Shown: piece by piece, positions 7,917 through 17,576 of the stretch
Position numbering within the stretch: position 1 is the stretch's first letter
Layout: the number at the start of each line of letters is the position of its first letter
From: Didymodactylos carnosus
Taxonomy: Eukaryota; Rotifera; Eurotatoria; Philodinida; Philodinidae
Length of the DNA: 23,280 nt
Direction: 5' to 3'
NCBI GenBank assembly: GCA_905250885.1
Contig: CAJNOQ010002647.1
Span: 1 to 23,280, forward strand
Translations under genes and position numbers: made by a program
Notes under the pieces: generated by a model
What the model was told of the DNA's origin: nothing
The model's database searches: none
What the model saw: only the letters and a program-made list of their open reading frames with translations

Positions 7917-10900
7917 TCACATTGGTTGTCCATGAGAAAAATTTAATGGTCGCTGAAATTTTTGTTCCAATAATATTCTCATTTCTTTAAAATTATTCAA
8001 CCATAGATCATAAGCGTAATACAGACATTTATGATTACCAAGTTTTTCTCCATTAATTAATCTGTACTGATCTTGAATAAAACTTATAAAATGAAGAATA
8101 TGTAATTTATCAATTTTTTCAAAATCACCAGTTGGTTCATCCATTTTGTAAATTGTAGTATTACATATACATCGATGCGTAAAAGCAATAACATTCGAAG
8201 GTAATGTTGATGACCAATAGACGTGATCTTTAACGGGATATATGATATTTTCGGTTTTCAAATATTTTTTTTTTTTAGCAATAGCACGGCGAGAAAAAAG
8301 TAATTGAAACAACCATTGATCTCCACCCAAAACGTAAACGCGTTCGTCTAATATAGACATTAATTCGTGGTACATTTCTTTTGTTGGCCGTGTGAATACC
8401 ATCAAACCACCATTTATTATCCCTGGTCTAAAAGATGTATGTACATATTAGAACCAAACAAAAGATTTTAAAATTAATGTTATTCTCCTGTAAAACTTAT
8501 TATCGAAATTTAAAAAGAATGATTAGCAGAGATCGTAGAATGTAGATCCAGTTAAAAAAATCTGATCTGAGCTTTTGTTCCGCGGGAGGTTTTCCAGAGA
8601 TCCGCTAAAAGATCGTATGCATAAACTGAAAACCTTATGTAATTTTTTCGACTCGATCAACATTCTATGACCTCCGCTAATCATTACCTGATGAGTCTTT
8701 TTGTACAAGAAATGTGTGTAATATACGGTAATGGGCGAAAAACCAGCTTTCTGGAGTTGTGGTTGAGTTAAACGGTCGAATTAAATGAACATCTTCACGA
8801 TGATTAAAGCGGTCGATTACCTATGATCTACATGTTTCTGAGATTCCCACACGTGTGTCTCGGAAAACGTCAGTATCTCCGGATCCAAAGGAAATGAAGA
8901 CCTGGGCCTTGCGTACTTTTGAAGAGAAATGCTACTGAGACTGCTATTATTTGAGATTGAATGCCATAGTGTGGTTTGGGAACGGTAAGCTTTCGGATTT
9001 TGTCTCGAATGGGACACCATGGTAAACCTGATGGATCGCCCTGATTTTTCCATAGATTTACGTCCCAAAGTGTCTACTTTCAGAATCTGAAGATCGTAGG
9101 TCTCTAGCTCTCTTCGTTGAAAAGTTGTAAACATTTTGCCGAAGCACCTTCTATTTAAATTTCGATAATAGTCAATTAATCTTACTTATACCACGGACGA
9201 AAGTAGCAATATATTCTTTTCTCAGCAACAGACAAGAACTTCAGATGAAGATGGTGAATCAAGAATTCTGACTACAGGTTAGAGTTGTAACCAATCCAAA
9301 AATCGGTTTAGACTTGTGGAAAACCAGCAAAAGACCTGCCGGTTTAGAAAATTTCAATGAACTGGCTAAAAAGCAGCAAAAGAACAGCCGGTTTTGAAAA
9401 AATATTTTTAGACCGGTGAAAACGGCAGATAGCCGGTCGGTTTTCAGAGATTTTCTACACGGACAAGAGAGTAGAAAAACTCCCTTTTTTTTAGTGAGGA
9501 AGAGAAACATTCTAAGAATTTCAAAATCGGCCAATCACCGGTCGGTTTGAAAATCTTTTTAGACCGGCCGGTCTAAACTTTTACACCGGAACGGACCGGA
9601 TTACAACTCTGCTGCAAGTCTTTCTAAAGAACAGATAATGACGTGCGATAATCCGCAATTTACGGTCGGTAAATATCTTTTTACGAAATTGGCACCGATA
9701 AATCTTGTTTTATCACACTTATTTGTGACATATTATCTCAATCACTTATTCCTCTCTAGCCTTGATATATTCATATATGACTCACAATAACATCAGTCTA
9801 TGCTCCTCAAAGACAAACTTTAATTAATTCAAACAGATGTTATTTTAGAATAGAACAAAAACAAGTGACATAGAAAAATAAAATTATCTTGTAGTCCCTC
9901 GATTCTGAGACTCCAAATCGCTTCCTTAACGAATTTACTAGCTACTGAACAGCTATTGGCTGATTTTTTGTAGATGCTGAATGAAAAAGCTTCATGAGCT
10001 TCTATTCTTGTTTTAAAGTGTGCATAATATTTGAAAGCTACTGTCAAAACTTCAATACATCAAGAAGCAAAAATTTTTCGATGAAAACTGATTCTAGTTG
10101 TAACCCTAGAAATAGATACTAGTAATGGCCACTTTGGACAATGACGAATCGATGAAGAAAAGTCATCACCAAATCTCTGCCGTTAACGTCAAAACACGTA
10201 GAATCAGGCGACTTGGTGATGACTTATCTTTACCAGACGAATACAGTATTCATGTAGCCATCATGGATTCAGGAGAATAATGAGGCAGGAAAAAGACTTT
10301 TTGAAAAAAATAACAAGAGAGAGGTGCAAGTCTTATCAAAATATTACCGTCAGAGAAAACTCAGTTCATCGAGTTTTACTGAAAATATGCTGGTCGCTAC
10401 CTCTGCATTAGCTGGTAAATCTATCAGATAAAACCTGGATGTCATCGACTATAGTAGATATCTTTGGTTTAAACTATTTATTATGATAAAAAACAAAAGT
10501 AAGAAAAGGTATATCAGGGTATCAGAAAACTTAGAATCGCCAAAGGACATTGTACTTAGTAGTCTGAATTAAATGTTTCGTAGACAACCATGCTTCAGAG
10601 AAAACTGGGATGATCTTAAACGTGTACAAAAGAGAAGAAAAAAAAACAAAAAAAAAAGAAAATCCAAGAAAGAAAAGAATAAGAAAGAGAGAAGAAAAAT
10701 TTAAACTAAACATGTGCATAGTGACAGTGGAGAGGGGGTGCTAGAAAGATACATTTGAATTAATGTACTAGGTGTGTGTTGCATGTCAAAGCGTCGTGAT
10801 GCTTTTATGAATTCAATAACCATTGAATAAATCGATATGAACTGCTCGCGCTCTAGTTTACATTTTAAGAGAAGTACATTTAAGGTTGTTTTTTTTGTTA

Positions 10901-12652
10901 CTTGGCATTAAGTCAGAGACTTTCTTTAACAGTATATTTCGACAAGGTGTATACTGATGACAGACAAAGAAGAAATGATCAAGCGTTTCAATCGAACCGC
11001 ATTTACAGCGATTACTAGAAGAGAGATTTTTAAGAAAAAGATGAGAATTCAGATCTGAAAAGCCACAGTATAGCTGATAATAGATTTGATCGTATTTCTT
11101 TCAATATTGTACATTCTAAAAACGTTTAGTTTTTTTTTTAGTAGATATCTTTTCATTTCTATTTTTTAAGACAGCAAAAAAGAAATACATGTGAAACTGT
11201 TTACAAAAATGTATCTAGCATCGGTCTGAAATGTTTTACAAATTTTTCGAAAATATATAAGGGTAAAAACGTTTATCGAAAGAAGATAACGGTAAAAGAA
11301 ATTTTACCAGAATAAATCGACGTTAGCGGATTCTTTTACCGAGGTAATAATATGCAATAATACAAATAAGACTTTTTGTTGAAATAAAAATTTTCTGCGG
11401 TAGTTGTAAACGAGTTTAGCTATTATCTCATATACTTAAATACACAGTTTAACTTAACCACCATAGTGAAACTTGTTGTAACTAATACCTCACGTGCGAC
11501 CGTTTTTTCATATGTAGAATAATTTTGCATCTTTTCGCTTTCTTGAACATATTTATTCGATGCATATCATTGCATGTGACTATCATACATAAAAACAACA
11601 TGTAAAAGAAGTTCTTCTACTCAAAAACCTGAGATTTATGTTGGCTACAAGAAGTTTCACCGTGGAAGAAAATTCAGCTGATTACAAATGTTCTTTTAAT
11701 ATACTGAAGAAAATGACAATGTGCTTTCAACCGAATCTAAAATGCGAAAACTCAAGTCAATCGTGTTGTCTCAAATCTATAAAAAATTTCCTTTACTATT
11801 GAACAGGTAAAACATCTTGAATAAAACTTACATAATTTCTCAAGTTACTACTCGATTACTTCTAGATTTGATGCAGATTTTTGAATATCTGATAGGATCT
11901 TGAGATCATCTTACAATTCAATATTATCGACAATTTCTGTCACAGAATTTATCTTGGAAAAACTTAACCAAGGTGTTGCTCAAGATTTATAATTTTACTG
12001 ATTTTTGTTCTCTGCAAAACATGAAATCCTTACGTTGTTTGAAGACAACCAATATTGTCCGTAGCGGCTAAAAACTCTTGTGGCCATATATGTTCATCAA
12101 ATAATTCTTCAACAGATTTTTGAACAATCATATCCGTATCTATAAATAATATTGTTTAAAGATACATTCATATTCTAATTTTATAAAATTTTCTTATTTC
12201 TGCTTACCTAATGCTATAATTCTATTATAACCCTCAAATACATGTAACATTTCAAAACGATTTGCTATTACTTTCCATCTTTCATACTCCGGTTGATAAT
12301 TTTTGTAAAAGCCACTTGGTTTTGGAGTAATTTTAACAATTTCTATATTCATTGCTTCAATAAATGGAAGAATTGCTTCGGTTTTCACATTGCTAACAAC
12401 GAATGCAATACGTTTTCGTGTGGCATTCACTCGTCTTAAACTATTTTCCATGACCATTAACCCTGGTAAAACATCATCAGATGCAATAAAAAAAACATAA
12501 GCTTCTTTTCCATTAGTATTTATTATTGTTGGAGAAACTAATGTTTTAAATATCGTATTCTTTGGACCTATATTTTCATAAAATGTAAAAACAATACATA
12601 AAAAACATAAGACTATCAACAATAACGATGAAATCTTATTAAATATGGCCAT
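7917..12652 (-). CDS. GT8-type (glycogenin-like) glycosyltransferase, type II membrane protein, three exons
   Basis: Exons: 12652-12208, 12139-12034 and 8427-7917, joined in frame to 354 codons (353 aa). The introns are 68 bp (12207-12140, GTAAGC...TTATAG) and 3606 bp (12033-8428, GTAAGG...TTTTAG). The N terminus has a short cytoplasmic piece and a membrane anchor at about residues 8-25 (SSLLLIVLCFLCIVFTFY). The GT8 fold follows: VFFIASDDVLPGLMVMENSL; the metal- and nucleotide-sugar-binding DxD motif as DTD (149-151) in RIIALDTDMIVQKSVEELFD; INGGLMVF (188-195); and GGDQ (218-221). The family transfers sugars from UDP-sugars, usually in the Golgi; acceptor and sugar are not predictable here. 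The first DxD Asp codon is split by intron 1. An acceptor (TTTATTTCAG) lies 10 bases before the ATG. All motifs and frames are intact, so it looks functional despite the transposon-filled second intron. Confidence 0.88.
8518..8685. repeat. Imperfect fold-back element inside GT8 intron 2
   Basis: The left arm AATGATTAGCAGAGATCGTA (8518 onward, to 8542) is the reverse complement of 8661-8685 with four mismatches. The complementarity continues inward more loosely (GAATGTAGATCCAGTTAAAAAA against the inverse of TTTTTTCGACTCGATCAACATTC). It is a MITE-like hairpin of 168 bp. Confidence 0.7.
8686..9271. other. Intronic stretch without recognised content
   Basis: This is part of GT8 intron 2. A minus-strand open frame at 8817-9134 shows no domain, signal or homology that I recognise, and overlapping frames look equally random. 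Confidence 0.5.
9280..9611. mobile_element. Non-autonomous hAT-like MITE inside GT8 intron 2
   Basis: The left end TAGAGTTGTAACC (9280) matches the right end, read inversely from 9611 as CAGAGTTGTAATCC. Both fit the hAT terminal pattern YARNG. The flanks CTACAGGT (9272-9279) and CTGCAAGT (9612-9619) agree at six of eight positions, which would be an eroded 8-bp target duplication. The interior is full of ACCGGT/CCGGTC motifs. The element is 332 bp and has no transposase. Confidence 0.7.
9620..10627. other. Intronic stretch of GT8 intron 2, no gene
   Basis: No coding signal was seen. A short inverted pair at about 10155-10175 and 10210-10232 (AAGTCATCACCAA against TTGGTGATGACTT) suggests a small decayed fold-back element. 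Confidence 0.5.
10628..10699 (+). repeat. Polypurine (A/G) tract
   Basis: About 70 bases of almost pure A and G (AAAAGAGAAGAAAAAAAAAC and similar) with only a few C or T interruptions. On the minus strand it is a pyrimidine tract downstream of the LINE remnant. Confidence 0.85.
10786..11100 (-). pseudogene. LINE ORF2 C-terminal remnant inside GT8 intron 2
   Basis: The minus-strand translation gives IYYQLYCGFSDLNSHLF, then the zinc-knuckle-like block CKCGSIETLDHFFFVC (C-x-C, ET, H, C), typical of the end of non-LTR retrotransposon ORF2 proteins. A one-base shift in the long A/T run near 10889-10896 leads into a second frame that ends VIEFIKASRRF followed by TGA (10786-10788), another usual LINE C terminus. 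Upstream the frame is closed by a stop near 11101 and no reverse transcriptase or endonuclease is found. It is a truncated, frameshifted relic on the same strand as the host gene. Confidence 0.82.
11101..12033. other. Intronic stretch of GT8 intron 2, no gene
   Basis: The sequence is AT-rich with no coding signal. A hairpin-like GGTAAAAGAAATTTTACC (11291-11308) is present. Confidence 0.5.
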
Positions 12653-12662
12653 TACGTTATGT

Positions 12663-12836
12663 CTGAAATAAAAATATATTATTGGTTGCTTTTTAAAGTT
12701 TGATGGCAGACAACTATCAACCAGATATTCTGAATTTTTTAATATCTAACTGTCTGTCTAATATAGCATCGTCTGAGCTTCACTGCAATTTTTAATAATT
12801 AGTCGTAAAACAACCACACGTTTGTACAGAACTTAC
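12663..12836 (-). other. Possible 5' UTR intron of the GT8 gene
   Basis: The minus-strand acceptor TTTTATTTCAG ends at 12663, 10 bases before the ATG. A consensus donor GTAAGT begins at 12836. The 174-bp span would be a 5' UTR intron; alternatively the acceptor is used for spliced-leader trans-splicing. Confidence 0.4.
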
Positions 12837-12884
12837 TATTAAGAGATCTATATTCTGCAATAGTAGTAACATCCTTATCCTAGT

Positions 12885-12937
12885 AACATGGCACCTTACG
12901 TAAGAACTTCAGCTATTCTTACGTAAGGTGCCATGTT
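12885..12937. repeat. Perfect 22-bp-stem hairpin upstream of the GT8 gene
   Basis: AACATGGCACCTTACGTAAG followed by AA (12885-12906) is exactly complementary to TTCTTACGTAAGGTGCCATG followed by TT (12916-12937), with a 9-base loop. It could be a recent small insertion, a cruciform-forming regulatory site or an RNA hairpin; the sequence alone does not decide. Confidence 0.9.
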
Positions 12938-13502
12938 TCCACAGAATGGTACGACTACAGGTTGTAAAACTTCAAATGAGTCATTCTTAGCTTCGTCAGG
13001 ATGAATGCATAATGAAATTTTGAATAAATAATAGAAATCACATAAAGTTGGGTAGTTCCATTCTTCTAATCTATAAACTACAGCAGCTAGATAAGCCTAG
13101 ACTTTCCAGTCAAAAACTTTTTGAGAAAATATATAGCGGGATAGATCCGAGATGAAAAAAATTAAGATATAAAAATTTTTAGCACTTATTTTCGGATATA
13201 GTCAACTGTATCGTCATTTTGAATATATCATGATATACTTATCCGTTGATGATTCATTAAGGCTATATTAAACTGTATTAAAAAATGAGGATACAGTTGG
13301 ATACATCAGAATGTTATGATCCACCTTGTCGTTAGTCTAAAAAACAATCAAAATCAATGAGTAACGTTTTTTGATGAGCGGACTGAAAATTATCGCGACA
13401 TATATATTGATGCACTTCACACAGTTATAGAAAAAAACAGGCGATAGGCGATTATTATCTTGATGAAAACTCTACAAGTCAGGCATTTATATTCATAGAA
13501 CG
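12938..13502. other. Gene-free region
   Basis: No gene was seen. AT-rich DNA with a repeated AACTGTAT motif (about 13203, 13271). Confidence 0.5.
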
Positions 13503-13838
13503 GATCACTTGGTAATTCTCCAATATCTCGGTCAATTTTCATTCCTACGACTCAAACTTCTTTTCAAAAGATTCTCCGTTCAATTTTTTTACAAAAACTG
13601 TATTGAACACTTTTATAAATGATATAAATAAAGGAATATAGATGAAACACCGCGAAGCTCCTGTCAGCCTAAAAAATAGTTTTTAAATTTCAGTCCTGTA
13701 TAACTTGCGACATAAGATGACGTATAAAAATGTCCAGTATAATTTTTTGTAAAGAATTGAATGCGAAATCTATTTAAAAAAAGTTCAAGTCGTAGGAATG
13801 AAAACTGACAGAGGTATTGGTAAAGTATTAAGTGACCC
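13503..13838. mobile_element. Fold-back MITE-like element, arms about 115 bp
   Basis: The left arm (13503-13617) contains TTTTCATTCCTACGACT. The right arm (13723-13838) contains its inverse AGTCGTAGGAATGAAAA. The match extends outward to ATCACTT/AAGTGAC and inward to TTTTTATA-like ends, with many substitutions. No coding capacity: the open frame at 13664-13918 is formed by the right arm. Confidence 0.7.
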
Positions 13839-14248
13839 ATTTCTTCTGATACACCAGTTATAGGCCGTAGAGAAGCTCTGTACTGAGTAAAAGCTTCATA
13901 GTTCTCGCTAACTGCCAATGAAGGAACGTTTTCATAGTCTGCAAAGTTTTATATTGCAGTCTTTCAATTAACATTTATCACGTTTCCGGTCTCTTTTGAC
14001 TACAGATCGAACTCAATGTTTTTTTTAGATATAGCTTCTCATAAACAGATGACGATCCTATTACTTGATGCAGAAGGTTTACTATCGTTAGAAGAATCCG
14101 GTTCAGTTACGTTGACAGAAAGGAATTGAAGCGTGAGATTCACACAAGACTTCAGGGAATTATAAGATCTTCATCTAAAACGAAACCGAAGCTGTAAATA
14201 AAGATATTTAACACAGCATGTTAGTGCAAAATACAGAAAATTATTTCA
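13839..14248. other. Gene-free region
   Basis: No gene or repeat was recognised between the fold-back element and the hAT MITE. Confidence 0.5.
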
Positions 14249-14256
14249 CTCAGAAC

Positions 14257-14661
14257 TAGAGACGGGCATCGGGACCAAAAAAATTTTCTGGTCCCGGTAA
14301 AAGATTTGATTGCCGTTCCATCGCCTTCACAGTTAAAATATCATTTGGCCGTGCATTTTGTAGAGAAATGTTTGTCTTTCAGATTATATATTCTAAAATA
14401 TTTCGCGAGTCTCTTTTATCAATCAATTTAGCAAATATATGACCGGGACCGACCGGGACCAATCTGGTCCCGGTCATTGTATTTGTCAAATTAACCCGTA
14501 ACAAAGGTCTGTGGTATATTTTAGAATATATAATCTGAAAGAGCAAACATTTCTCTACAAAATGCACGGCCAAATGATATTTTAACTGTGAAGGTGATGG
14601 AACGGCAATCAAATCTTTTACCGGGACCAGAAAATTTTTTTGATCCCGATGCCCATCTCTA
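14257..14661. mobile_element. hAT-type MITE with long inverted repeats and 8-bp target duplication
   Basis: The ends are TAGAGACGGGCATCGGGA (left) and TAGAGATGGGCATCGGGA (right, inverse), fitting the hAT terminal consensus YARNG. The inverted repeats extend about 140 bp inward with few differences. The flanks CTCAGAAC (14249-14256) and CTCAGAAC (14662-14669) are identical and fit the hAT target preference nTnnnnAn. The centre carries GACCGGGACC repeats. The element is 405 bp and codes for nothing, so it depends on a transposase elsewhere. The good repeat identity and intact duplication point to a fairly recent insertion. Confidence 0.9.
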
Positions 14662-14669
14662 CTCAGAAC

Positions 14670-15773
14670 TGCTAGATACCGTTCACTTCTCTTTCAAGAA
14701 CGCAGCTGAACTTTTCTGATAGAAACTATAGCGCATATATGAGAGAAGATAGTAATGTTGACTATAATTTAACTTGTTTCTCCCTTATCTGACTAGTTTT
14801 CAAACTTATCACATACTGTACACAAACAAGATATTTGTCTGTTTTTTCGTTCGTAGAATTCATTTTTCTCTCGTGCAGTTTGGACTGTTATTTTCATTAT
14901 CGACTAGAATAATCGAGGCTATATCTCTTCCTCTTTTCTTTCATTCATTTTTGTACAAACAGAGATATTTTCTTATATATCGGAAGAGAGTATGATAAAA
15001 AGATATATCATTGACTTTGGATAACATTCAGCGATAAATTATGATGATACATTGTATCCTAAAATAAAAAAATATCATTTTCTTTAAAATTGTTTAACTC
15101 GGTTGCGGAAAAATATTGCTGCTATGTTTATACAGAATGTTAGGACAATGTTTGCTGCCTGTTGTACACAACTTTTAGTTACATAATCTGCGTTCTAAAA
15201 TAATTTTATAAACATCTGTTTGTATTAGCTGATATTTTGACATATAAATACGTAGAAGAAATCATCATGCAAATTACGGAAGTCGTCAGAGAAGTTTGAC
15301 TAACAGTCTTTTTTTAAAGTTTTGAATTTTTTTTGCTGTTGACATTCAATACAACACGATAGCGGACTGTATATAAAACAGACTCTTGTCGTATATATAG
15401 TGGCGATGCGACGAGATCGGAGCAGAAGGATGCTATTTGGACAAAATTGAAGAAAGTTTAGAAAGAATTATTATAACCGTTGAAAACATAAGAGAAAATG
15501 TTACAAGCTTTTTTCAGTTTTGATTCTATTATAAAAGGTTAATATCAATAGAATTCATATCTTAATATTCCTACAGAACCTACTCCAAATTAATCAGTAA
15601 TATACTCCAAAGAACTGAAATCTAAAACAGTTTCTTACCTTATTAGATAAAGCGCTCAAAGTTACCCATATGCTAAGGCACTGTGATACTCTGAAACTAT
15701 CATATTAACAAAATATGATTCACTTGCGCTTCTGTCCGCCAATAAAGATAGCTTCCCTAGTGAAACGTCTTGT
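14670..15773. other. Gene-free AT-rich region
   Basis: The open frame at 14774-14995 is hydrophobic only because the DNA is T-rich. No splice-linked exons or domains were seen. Confidence 0.5.
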
Positions 15774-15960
15774 ACCCAAGATCTTGGGTTAAGAAATGTC
15801 ACAAGACCTTGGAAAAAACACTAAGTCAGGATCTTGAAGCATCTTGGCTTACTTCAATCAAGATCCTGGGTTACGAAATTTCCAGATCTTGAATGGAGTA
15901 AGCCAAGTTGTTTCAAGATCTTAGATTCTTGAATCCACTCGAGCTGTTGCAAGAGCTTGA
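15774..15960. repeat. Palindromic AAGATCTTG repeat field, right copy
   Basis: It begins with the perfect 16-bp palindrome ACCCAAGATCTTGGGT (15774-15789). A direct pair follows (GGGTTAAGAAATGTC and GGGTTACGAAATTTC), as does an inverted pair (GGCTTACTTCAATCAAGATC and GATCTTGAATGGAGTAAGCC). The core motif is the same as at 2822-3340. Confidence 0.75.
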
Positions 15961-17544
15961 GTGACAAATTTTCTTTACATTTGTTATTTATGACAGACAT
16001 AGCCATCGGATATACAATCATATAGAGTCATAGATTCTTCCTTAAACAACTATGGTCAAGAAGAAAAAAAATTCGAAGTTATTCTGAGCGTAAAAATATT
16101 CGCGCTTATATTTGAAGAGAAGTACAACCTATGCTGTTGAAACCCAATCGAATATTAAAGTTCACTATAGATTTTTTGCATCTTACGCAATCTTTCACCT
16201 ATTTAAAACATTCATAATCAGCATGACCAGCTAACGATTATCCTTCGGATCCGGAGATTCAAATTCTTGTTTTCGCTCGAACAAAGCTTAGAAATACAGC
16301 ATTAGACGCAGTTTTTCGCGCTAATTACGAATCTGAACTGAAGAACAAATTAAAATTGAATATTTCATAGTGATACTTTAAATTCAATTTCTAGATCTGG
16401 CTTTTTTTTATTTTTGTTATTCTTAAAATTCTGATAACTATGCCATCGGATAGACAATCAAATTCTCTACAAAATACGTCGTCGATTTTCATGTCTGGAT
16501 GCCAAAATCTTTTTTTTGATTGCTAAAATACGTTTTGACGCTTATTTTGTGAGCAATTTTCTGCCAGTTTTATCTGATTCTGAAACTTTATGTTTGGCTG
16601 CATCGGATAGAGGCACCTCAAACTATCTATCTGTGTGCGAGTGAGCCTGATAAGTAGTCCTGTGATAGAAAAGATATATACTAAACCATCTCCAGAGCAA
16701 AGCAAAAAAAGGTGAAATTCCATGACGTTCACTTTTTTTCGATTTCTCTGCTAGGAAACTAGTTCAAGGAAGTCTGTAGTGATTCTAATAGCCCATACTG
16801 TGAGCTTTAATTTGGTAACCAAGCGAGTGTTTCAAAATGAATCTAAGGATGAGTAATTTACGTTTTACTGAAATACCCAGAAAAAAAATTCCATTTTTTG
16901 AAATTCCGTGATGATCTCTATTGTGACTATAACTTTTGATCCGTTTGACAATCTAGTTCAAAATGTTTTTGATGGCAGTGACAAGTGTTGCTTCTTTGCC
17001 GAGACGAAGAGCGCAAACGCGAAGAAATGCAATTTCATGACATTTGGCTACGCCGTAAGTTAAGCCCCCCCCCCCTGGATCAGGAATTCCCTTCCCCACT
17101 TTCGTCAGAAATATCGATTTTGAGAAAAACACATGGTTGTATAGCTACTTTCTAATGGCATAATTTTTGTGTCGGGAGAATAGTTAGGTAGGACAGTTTC
17201 CTAGTAATCCGCATTTCCATAAAAAACAAAAGCATAATTTTAAAATCGTACTCTGTCAACTCCTAGCTATAGATGTTCTCTATAGCTGTAGTGTATCGTA
17301 TATTTAATTAAAATGTGAAACTATTTTGTGTTCTTGACGTCACTCATATTGTGTCGAAATGTTTATTTCATTTTTTGGAATTAAAACGAGATATTTTCTT
17401 TTCAAAAAACAAATGTTAGAAAATAAATGAAAAGGTTAATCTCTTCTATTTTCGATGGATCAGTTTAGATTAATATCTTTATATTTTCTGATGTGATCGA
17501 TAAAATATCATCAGTTTCATTGTAGTACTTATCATCTACATACA
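15961..17544. other. Gene-free region with short dispersed repeats
   Basis: GCCATCGGATA(T/G)ACAATCA occurs at about 16004 and 16442 in direct orientation, with a shorter version GCATCGGATAGAGGCACCTCA at about 16597, so 16000-16620 may hold an old duplication. A run of 11 C lies at 17065-17075. The minus-strand frame at 16523-16732 is not supported. The last few hundred bases should contain the promoter of the hevein/DPBB gene. Confidence 0.5.
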
Positions 17545-17576
17545 GTTAGCTTTAACAATCGATCCGGTAAAAACCA

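Noticed and set aside
8817..9134. 105-codon minus-strand open frame in the GT8 intron
   Set aside because: No domain, no splice links and no bias over other frames; I could not connect it with either neighbouring exon.
13664..13918. 84-codon minus-strand open frame
   Set aside because: It is largely formed by one arm of the fold-back element at 13503-13838.
14774..14995. Hydrophobic membrane-protein-like open frame
   Set aside because: The hydrophobicity follows from T-rich DNA; no conserved motif or transcript signal is visible.
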